DNA of 64,000 bases from the NCBI GenBank assembly GCA_018896025.1, contig JAHIND010000003.1, positions 62,001 to 126,000 on the forward strand, in the 5' to 3' direction. Of the stretch, positions 55,181 through 61,969 are shown one piece after another. The stretch is from Pseudomonadota bacterium. Lineage in GTDB: Bacteria; Desulfobacterota; Desulfarculia; Desulfarculales; Desulfarculaceae. The notes under the pieces were generated by a model that was not told the origin of the DNA, did not search any database, and saw only the letters and a program-made list of their open reading frames with translations. Position 1 is the first letter of the stretch. Each line of letters opens with the position of its first letter. The position numbers and the translations under genes are program-made.

Positions 55181-55462
55181 GTGGCCAACGATTACGACGA
55201 GTTGACGGTGCAATACGAAGAAGACGGCCAGGTTTTGGTGGAGCAGTTGGACAAGCAGGTGCTCAACAAAGGCCTGTGGACCACGGTGCTGTTCCTCTAC
55301 CGCGAGCTCGACAAGAAGACCGGCGAGTTCGGTGCGCCCAAGGCCGGTTTCCGGCGCTACCAAAAGGTGGGCGGCTTTTTCAAGAAGCGCGACGCCATCA
55401 ACCTGAGCGACAAGACCACCCCCCAGGTGATGGAAAAACTCACCGAGTGGTTCAAGCTCTAG
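55181..55462 (+). CDS. Small conserved hypothetical protein (93 aa)
   Basis: I do not recognise this protein. It is acidic at the start (VANDYDELTVQYEEDG) and basic in the second half (KAGFRRYQKVGGFFKKRD), without Cys, signal or membrane segments. GTG at 55181 is chosen because AAAGGA lies six bases upstream; an in-frame ATG seven codons earlier has no ribosome-binding site. It lies between the GpgS-like and Asn-synthetase-like genes on the same strand and may be co-transcribed with either. Confidence 0.65.
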   Translation: MANDYDELTVQYEEDGQVLVEQLDKQVLNKGLWTTVLFLYRELDKKTGEFGAPKAGFRRYQKVGGFFKKRDAINLSDKTTPQVMEKLTEWFKL

Positions 55463-55524
55463 GAGCCCCTAAAGGGGGCTATAATCATGCATCGCGGGTC
55501 TGAGCTTTTGGGTGGGGAGAAGCC

Positions 55525-57093
55525 GTGCTGCTGGAGCTGACCAACGCCAGGGTGGAAATAAGCCGCTGGTCGGATTTGCAAAGCCAAGGGGTCATCCAGG
55601 CCGCCGGGCGCCAGGTGCATGTCCTGGGCCGCCCCGGCTGGCGGGTGGATTACGGCCGTCTGGACTATGACGACGACCCCGCGGCCGTGGAGTCTGCCCT
55701 GGAAGAAGCCCTGGCCGCCTGGCTGGCCGACCCTTCCCGTCTGCCCGGCCTGGCCGCCCTCAGCGGAGCCTACCTCATCCTGGTGTGCCGGGACGGGGCC
55801 CTGGAGCAGGTGCTCACCTCCGACGAGTTGGGCAACACGGTGTACTGGTGGGCCCAGGACGGCCGCCTGGTCATCAGCGACTCCTGGCGGGCCTTCGCCC
55901 AGGGCCGGGATCTGCTGGCCTGGGAGGCCTACGACCCGGAGCAGTTGGCCTGGTTCAGCCGCAAGAAGACCTGCGCGCCGGGCCGCACCTATTTCAAGGA
56001 GCTCAACCGGCTCAGCGTGGCCACCCTCTACCAGGTGGAGGGCGCGTCCCTGCGCATGGCCGCGGCGGTGTGCCCGGACCCGCCCACCGGCAAGCCCTTC
56101 ACCTGGGACGACCTCTACGCCATGGTGGGCCGCCGCCTGGGCTCCGGCCCCTACACCCTGTGCTACTCCACGGGCATCGACAGCCACTACCTGCTCATGA
56201 GCCAAAAAGAGCGCATCGAGCAGATACTCACCATCTACATGGCCGCGCCCTATCAGGACCGGGAGCGCAGCCTGGAGGCCAGCGCGGCCCTGATAAACGC
56301 CGTGGCCCAGGGCAAGCCCTACACCCCGGTGGCGGTGGACTTTACCGAGCCGTTGAACCGCGAGTACCTGAGCGACGCGGTGGAGCACGACCCCTTCGCG
56401 GCCCACTCCTCCTTTTCCATGTACCAGGCCTTCAGCCGGGCCTCCTGCGGCGAGATCCTCAGCGGGCAGAACGCGGACACCATGCAGTTTTTTGCCCTCA
56501 CCTCGCGCATGGGCCCCAAGGAGCTGTTGTTCAAGAGCCCGGCCTCACCCCAAAAGCCTCTGACCAGAGTAGCCTACCGCCTGGAGGCGGCACGCTCCTT
56601 TGGTGGGCCCCGGCCCGGCGGCATGGTGGACAGCCGCATGCTCTGCGGCTTTGGCTCCCGGATGCTCGCCCTCACCGGCCCCCGGGGCTATTGGCCCATC
56701 CTGCACTTCAAGCGCATCCACAACATGACCACCGGCAACACCGCCTTGTTCAGAAACGCCTCGCGCTATTTCCACAAGCCGGTGCGCTTCCCCTACCTGG
56801 AGCCTCTGGTGTTCTACGTGTCGGCCTACTTCCGTAGGCCTCTGACCGACGTGCTCAACCCCAAGGGTCACCTGAAGCGGCAATACCACTACCTGCGCCA
56901 CTCTCAGATTCCCCTGGCCCCGCCCCAGGGCAAGCCTTTCGCAGAGAGCCCTCTTTTCGCCTGGGCCGCCCAGGGCATGGAGGGCCTGGCCCCGGAGCTG
57001 AAGCAAAAGGTGGACGCTGCGGTGATGGAGCCCATGGCCCGGGTGGTGCTCTACCGCCTGGCGGCCCTGGCCGGTAATGGCCGATTGTGTTAG
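55525..57093 (+). CDS. Asparagine-synthetase-like protein without glutaminase Cys
   Basis: A 522-residue protein in two parts. The N-terminal 150 residues resemble the class II glutaminase fold (GAYLILVCRDGALEQVLTSD, then YWWAQDGRLVISDS) but lack the N-terminal catalytic Cys. The C-terminal part has the PP-loop-like CYSTGIDSHYLL (about residues 213-224), matching the SGGLDS ATP site of AsnB-type ligases with changes. It may adenylate a carboxylate and condense it with an amine from another source, or be a lasso-type or unusual ligase. Start is GTG at 55525 after GGGGAGAAG. No precursor peptide is evident. Confidence 0.6.
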   Translation: MLLELTNARVEISRWSDLQSQGVIQAAGRQVHVLGRPGWRVDYGRLDYDDDPAAVESALEEALAAWLADPSRLPGLAALSGAYLILVCRDGALEQVLTSDELGNTVYWWAQDGRLVISDSWRAFAQGRDLLAWEAYDPEQLAWFSRKKTCAPGRTYFKELNRLSVATLYQVEGASLRMAAAVCPDPPTGKPFTWDDLYAMVGRRLGSGPYTLCYSTGIDSHYLLMSQKERIEQILTIYMAAPYQDRERSLEASAALINAVAQGKPYTPVAVDFTEPLNREYLSDAVEHDPFAAHSSFSMYQAFSRASCGEILSGQNADTMQFFALTSRMGPKELLFKSPASPQKPLTRVAYRLEAARSFGGPRPGGMVDSRMLCGFGSRMLALTGPRGYWPILHFKRIHNMTTGNTALFRNASRYFHKPVRFPYLEPLVFYVSAYFRRPLTDVLNPKGHLKRQYHYLRHSQIPLAPPQGKPFAESPLFAWAAQGMEGLAPELKQKVDAAVMEPMARVVLYRLAALAGNGRLC

Positions 57094-57150
57094 GCTCTTT
57101 TCTCTAGGGCGAGTTGCACCAACGCCGGGACCAACGGGAGGCATATTCAA

Positions 57151-57963
57151 GTGCGCCTGAGATTCTGGGGAACCAGAGGCTCCATCCCCGCGCCGGGTCC
57201 GGACACCCTGCGTTTTGGGGGCAACAGCACCTGCCTACAGCTTGAACTGGGCGGGCAGCAGGTAATCATCGACGCGGGCAGCGGCATCCGGCCTCTGGGC
57301 CAGTCCTTGCTGGGCAAGTGCAAGCAAGTCACCCTGCTCATCACCCACCTGCACCCCGACCACCTCATGGGTTTTCCCTTTTTCGCCCCCATCTTCGACC
57401 CCGAGATGACCATCCTGGTGGGCGGCTGGCCCAACGCCCTGCACGGGCTCAAGCGCCTGTTTTACTCTGGCCGTCCGGTGGGCGGCTTCCCGGTGCCCTT
57501 TGACCATCTCCCCGCCCGCATCGTGCGTGGCCCCGGCCTGGACCCGCCCCGCTTTTCCCTGGGCGGCTACCAGGTGCGCACCACCCCACTCAGCCACCCC
57601 CAGGGCAGCATCGGCTACCGTTTCGACGGCCCCGAGGGCGCCCTGGTGTTCATCACCGACAACGAACTGCCTCCCCAGAGCCCCTCGCCCCGCCTGGTGG
57701 ATTTCTGCCGGGGAGCCAAGGTGCTCATCCACGACTGCCAATATCTGCCCAGCGAAATGGGCTCCTACCACGGCCGGGGACACTCCGCCTGGCCCTCCGC
57801 CCTGGCCCTGTCCCAGGCGGCGGGAGTGGGCCGCCTGCTACTGACCCATCACGACCCGGACCGCACCGACGGCCAGGTGCAAGACATGGTGGACGAGGCC
57901 CGCAAGCATGCCGGCGGCATGGCGGTGGACGCCGCCGCCGAGGGCATGGTCCTGGAAATATAA
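57151..57963 (+). CDS. MBL-fold phosphodiesterase-like hydrolase
   Basis: A 270-residue metallo-beta-lactamase fold protein with the RFWGTRGSIPAPGPDTLRFG opening and THLHPDH (H66, H68, D70, H71) of the RNase Z/cAMP-phosphodiesterase-like group; later ligands are in FITDNE and LLTHHDPDR. Such proteins, some fused to signalling domains, may hydrolyse cyclic nucleotides or RNA. It directly precedes a nucleotide cyclase gene (22-base gap), which makes a phosphodiesterase role attractive but unproven. GTG start after GGGAGG. Confidence 0.8.
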   Translation: MRLRFWGTRGSIPAPGPDTLRFGGNSTCLQLELGGQQVIIDAGSGIRPLGQSLLGKCKQVTLLITHLHPDHLMGFPFFAPIFDPEMTILVGGWPNALHGLKRLFYSGRPVGGFPVPFDHLPARIVRGPGLDPPRFSLGGYQVRTTPLSHPQGSIGYRFDGPEGALVFITDNELPPQSPSPRLVDFCRGAKVLIHDCQYLPSEMGSYHGRGHSAWPSALALSQAAGVGRLLLTHHDPDRTDGQVQDMVDEARKHAGGMAVDAAAEGMVLEI

Positions 57964-57984
57964 CTTCCTTCCGGGGAGGACCGG

Positions 57985-59531
57985 TTGACCCGCGCCAAGC
58001 GCTTTTTTCTCGCCAACCTCATGCTCTTAGGCAACTTGCTGGCCAACCTGATGGGGGTGGCCCTCATGGCGGCCCTGGACCGATGGGCCTACATGATCCG
58101 TCTGCCCCGCACCCCGGAAATCATGTGGCTGATCATCATCTACGACCTTTTCGCCTTCACGGTGGGCTTTGGCTTATTGCTCACCTGGGAGCGGCCCATC
58201 CGCCGCCACCTGGCCGACCTGGCCGGGGGCCGCCAGTCCAGCCCGGCGCTGAAGACGCTGGCCCGCCGCCGTCTGCTCAACGAGCCCTGGGGGCCGTGTG
58301 CCTCAACCTTTTCCTGTGGGGCCTGGCCGCCTTGGTCTTCCCCCTGGTCCTGTTCCAGCTGCCCGTGGCGATGCACCTCGGCGGGGTCATGGCCCTGCGC
58401 TCGCTGTTCGTGGGGGCCATCACCGTGACCACCGCCTTCTTCCTGCTGGAGCACCTGCTGCAACACCGCCTGGCCCCGGTGTTCTTCCCCGGCGGCGGGC
58501 TCTCCCGGGTGCGGGGGGGCTGGCGCATCCGCATCGGTGTGCGCATGGCCGGGCTCTTGCTGGGGGCCTGCATGGTCCCCTTCCTGGCCATCATCTTCAC
58601 CATCAAGGGATCGGCCCGCCTGGTGGAGGTGGGCAGCCTTCCGGCGGCCGAGGTGCTGGGCGATTTGCAGACCGCGGTGGTGGTGCTGTGCCTGCTGTTC
58701 ATGGTCAACGCGGTGGGCTTGGCCGCCCTGGTCACCGTAAACATGGTGCGGCCGCTCAGGGAGATCGTGCGGGTGCTGGGCAAGGTGCGCACCGGCGACT
58801 TCGGCAGCCGGGTGCAGGTGATGGCCAACGACGAGATTGGCTACACCGCCGACATGATCAACCAGATGACCGAGGGCCTGGCCGAGCGCGAGCGCATCAA
58901 GGACGCCTTCGGCCTGTACGTCAGCCAGCAGGTTCGCGATGAGATCCTGGCCGGGCGCATCCCCCTGGACGGCGAGATCAAACAGGTCACCATACTCTTC
59001 AGCGACCTCCGGGACTTCACCCCCATGGTGGAGGCCACCCCCCCCAAGGAGGTGGTCATGGTGATCAACGGCTATTTCCAGCACATGTCCACCGCGGTGG
59101 AGGAGCACGGCGGCTTGGTGCTGCAATACATCGGCGACGAGATCGAGGCGGTGTTCGGCGCGCCCCTGGCCCTGGCCGACCATCCCCGCCACGCCCTGGA
59201 GGCGGCCCTGGCCATGCGGCGGCGCCTGGCCGCCTACAACGCCCGGCTCATCGCCACCGGGCACCATCCCCTGCGCCACGGCATCGGCATCCACAGCGGC
59301 CCGGCCCTGGCGGCCAACATCGGCGGCGGCGGCAGGCTTACCTACGCCCTGGTGGGCGACACGGTGAACCTGGCCGCCCGCCTGCAGGAGCTGACCAAGG
59401 CCATGGGGCGCGACATCCTGGTGAGCGGAACCACCGCCGCCGCCCTGGGGGAAGGGGTGGCCCTGGACCGCCTGCGCGCCACCACGGTGAAGGGGCGCAG
59501 CCAGCCGGTGGAGGTGTTCGCGGTGCCCTGA
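57985..59531 (+). CDS. Membrane adenylate/guanylate cyclase, apparent frameshift
   Basis: A class III cyclase of about 515 residues, split by a frame change at the G run 58289-58293. The first frame (TTG 57985, after GGGGAGGA) encodes two membrane helices; the second encodes four more, a HAMP domain (RPLREIVRVLGKVRTGDF) and the cyclase domain. The catalytic parts are intact: metal Asp residues in ILFSDLRDF and GDEIEAVFG, and VGDTVNLAARL. One extra G would restore a single protein. It may be a real mutation, an assembly error in a homopolymer, or slippage. A cyclic-nucleotide-binding protein is encoded 2 kb downstream. Confidence 0.8.
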
Positions 59532-59617
59532 ACCGGGCCTTGATGCCTGTTTCGCTCCCTGTCTTTGTGCTAAAGTTGTCATTCGCAGAGGGGTGGGGCC
59601 GCTGCTTTCATTCCACA

Positions 59618-59646
59618 AGAGCCGGCTTTTTTTCACGGCCGGCTCT
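59618..59646. other. Hairpin between cyclase and gshB
   Basis: Stem AGAGCCGGC (59618-59626) with GCCGGCTCT (59638-59646). The T run lies inside the loop rather than after the stem, so it is not a standard terminator for either direction. Confidence 0.4.
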
Positions 59647-59694
59647 ATTGCGCCTGGGCCAGGGGCGCCTTTATCACACTAGCGGTGCGAAGAT

Positions 59695-60690
59695 ATGATT
59701 ATCGCCTTTATGATGGATCCTCTTGAGTCCATTGAGCCAGAGAACGAGACCACGAGCTGGTTGATGTACGAGTGCAACCAGCGGGGGCACACCGTGTTTT
59801 TCCTGGAGCCCCACGACGTCTACGTGCGCGGTTCGCGCCTGGTGGCCCGCATGCGCAACGTCAGCGTGGCTCCGGACCAGTCCATGCGCGACTACTGGAA
59901 CGACGCCATCGCCTGCCTCAAGCGCGAGGAGCTGATCTTCGAGGACATCACCGGCATCGACGCATTGTTCCTGCGCAAGGACCCGCCGCTGAACTACCAG
60001 ACCCTGGAATACCTGCACCACGTGCGCGGCGACGTGTTCACCATCAACAGCACCACCGGTCAAATGCTGGCCAGCAGCAAGCTGTACCTGCTCAACTTCC
60101 CGGACATCATCCCCGAGACCCACGTAAGCCGCGACCCCAAGCGCCTGCGCAAGATCATCGACGAGTTCGGCGGAGCCATGGTGGTCAAGCCGCTGAGCCG
60201 CTCCCGGGGTGAAGGGGTCATCAAGGTGAGCAGCCAGGACCGCGACAACCTGAACAGCCTGATCCACTATTACGTGAACTCCTACAAGCCCTACCCCGAG
60301 CGCGAAGCCATCATGGTGCAGGAATATTTGTCCGAGGTGAAAACCCGGGGCGACGTGCGCATCATGCTTCTGAACGGGGAAATCCTGGGGGCCATGCGCC
60401 GCATCCCGGCCGAAGGCGACTTCCGCACCAACATCCACGCCGGGGCCAGCCCGGCCAAGCACGAGATAACCGAAAGCGACCGCCGCATCTGCGCCACCAT
60501 CCGGCCCCGGCTCATGGCCGACGGCCTGTACTTCGTGGGCCTGGACATCATCGGCGACAAGCTGGTGGAGATCAACGTGGTGAGCCCCGGCGGCATCCCG
60601 CGCATCAACCGGCTGGACCACATCAAGATCGAGGCCATGGTGGCGGATTTCGTGGAGGAGCAGGTCCGGAGGCTCAAGGGCCATGCCTAG
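59695..60690 (+). CDS. gshB: Glutathione synthetase (GshB)
   Basis: A 331-residue ATP-grasp ligase of the prokaryotic GshB type, about the usual length. The N-terminal domain opens MIIAFMMDPLESI, followed by FLRKDPPLNYQTLEYL, the ATP-grasp MVVKPLSRSRGEGVIKV region and VGLDIIGDKLVEINVVSPGG. It joins gamma-glutamylcysteine with glycine. gshA is not in the window. Its last 8 bases overlap the next gene, so the two are translationally coupled. Confidence 0.93.
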   Translation: MIIAFMMDPLESIEPENETTSWLMYECNQRGHTVFFLEPHDVYVRGSRLVARMRNVSVAPDQSMRDYWNDAIACLKREELIFEDITGIDALFLRKDPPLNYQTLEYLHHVRGDVFTINSTTGQMLASSKLYLLNFPDIIPETHVSRDPKRLRKIIDEFGGAMVVKPLSRSRGEGVIKVSSQDRDNLNSLIHYYVNSYKPYPEREAIMVQEYLSEVKTRGDVRIMLLNGEILGAMRRIPAEGDFRTNIHAGASPAKHEITESDRRICATIRPRLMADGLYFVGLDIIGDKLVEINVVSPGGIPRINRLDHIKIEAMVADFVEEQVRRLKGHA

Positions 60691-61471
60691 CGAGGGCTCT
60701 GCTCTGCCTCTGGTAATTTCGCTGCCCCACTGCTCGGACCAGATCCCCTCCCAGGCGGCCACCCGCCTGGCGCTCAGCCCCCTGGAGGTGGAGCAGTCGG
60801 TGGACCTGGGCTCACGGGAGGTCTTCGGCCCTCTGCCCGCCATCAAAATTTTGCCCGCCCCCCAGACCCGCCTGGTGGTGGACCTGAACCGCTCCCCCGA
60901 CGACCTGGGACCCAAGGGGGTGGTGGCGGCCATCGACTACGCCGGGCGGGCGGTGTTCCCCCCCGGCCAAGGCCCGGACCAGGAGTTGAAGCGCCGCTGG
61001 GTTGAGAGCTTCTGGCGGCCCTGGCACCGGGAACTGGCCCTGGCCCTGGCGTCCCCCGGCGTACGGGCCCTGGTGGACGGCCACTCCCTGGACGGCATCG
61101 GCCCGGCCGAGGCCCCGGACCCCGGCGCGCACCGAGCCGACGTGGTGCTGAGCAACCGGGGCGGCGAGGGCGGCGAGGCGGCCCCGGAGCGCGGCGAGCC
61201 CACCTGCCCGCCCGAGGTGTTTCGTTTGTTGGGGGAGGCTTTGCGCGACCAAGGCCTGAGCGTGGCCTACAACACCCCCTACGTGGGGGGGCACATCATC
61301 GCCCGCTACGGCCCCCAACTAAGGGCCAGGGGCGCGGTGGCGGTGCAGATGGAGCTGAACAAGGACCTCTACGCCGACCGGGATTACAGCCGGGTGTATC
61401 CGGAAAAGGCGGCGGAGCTTAGCCGGGTTCTGAATCGGGCTTTGAGCCGTTTTCTTTCTCACCGTTGGTGA
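60683..61471 (+). CDS. N-formylglutamate amidohydrolase family protein
   Basis: A 262-residue protein of the FGase/HutG-like family, with ISLPHCSDQIP near the start, VVDLNRSPDD, the His in DGHSLDGIG and YNTPYVGGHIIARYG. These zinc enzymes cleave N-formylglutamate or related N-acyl acidic amino acids. Coupling to gshB suggests a gamma-glutamyl or formyl-amino-acid substrate linked to thiol metabolism. No his-utilisation genes are nearby. It overlaps the end of the converging CNB gene by 53 bases. Confidence 0.82.
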   Translation: MPSEGSALPLVISLPHCSDQIPSQAATRLALSPLEVEQSVDLGSREVFGPLPAIKILPAPQTRLVVDLNRSPDDLGPKGVVAAIDYAGRAVFPPGQGPDQELKRRWVESFWRPWHRELALALASPGVRALVDGHSLDGIGPAEAPDPGAHRADVVLSNRGGEGGEAAPERGEPTCPPEVFRLLGEALRDQGLSVAYNTPYVGGHIIARYGPQLRARGAVAVQMELNKDLYADRDYSRVYPEKAAELSRVLNRALSRFLSHRW

Positions 61472-61946
61472 AAGAGGACGGCAGGTCGCACACCGGGATG
61501 GCGTGGATTTTTTGGTGCAGGTTGCGCAGGCGGCGGCTCAGCTCCTTGCACATCTGCAAAGCCACCTGAGGATACTCGCGCACCGTCTCGTCAAACTCCC
61601 GCTTGTACAGCACCAATAGGCGCACCGGACCGTCGGCCACTACCGTGGCCGAGCGGGGGGCGTCGTCAAATAGGGCCATCTCGCCCACGTAGTCGCCCTC
61701 GCCCAGGGTGGCCAGCTCCATGGCGCAGCCGTCCTCTCCCAGTTGGGAAACCACCACCCTGCCCTTGACGATCAGGTACATGCTTTCGCCCACATCGCCT
61801 TCGGTGATGATGTTCTCGTCGGGCTTGGCCTCGTAGTCCTGGCACACCGAGGCCACCGCGGCCAGCTCGGCCACGGCCAGGCCCTCGAATATTTCCATGC
61901 GCCGCAGCAGCAGGATTTTTTCCGACAGGCTGGTTTCCTGACTCAT
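61419..61946 (-). CDS. Cyclic-nucleotide-binding domain protein
   Basis: A 175-residue protein with one cNMP-binding domain (about residues 18-135). The phosphate-binding cassette GDYVGEMALFDDAPRSATV keeps the Glu and the Arg-Ser that hold cyclic nucleotide. There is no helix-turn-helix, so it is not a CRP-type transcription factor. The C-terminal 30 residues are polar and disordered. It follows the ATP/ADP-carrier-like gene by 23 bases on the same strand and probably regulates it; in some bacteria such a domain is fused to that carrier. Confidence 0.9.
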   Translation of the reverse strand: MSQETSLSEKILLLRRMEIFEGLAVAELAAVASVCQDYEAKPDENIITEGDVGESMYLIVKGRVVVSQLGEDGCAMELATLGEGDYVGEMALFDDAPRSATVVADGPVRLLVLYKREFDETVREYPQVALQMCKELSRRLRNLHQKIHAIPVCDLPSSFTNGEKENGSKPDSEPG

Positions 61947-61969
61947 GACTCGCTCCTTGCCCGGGGGGC

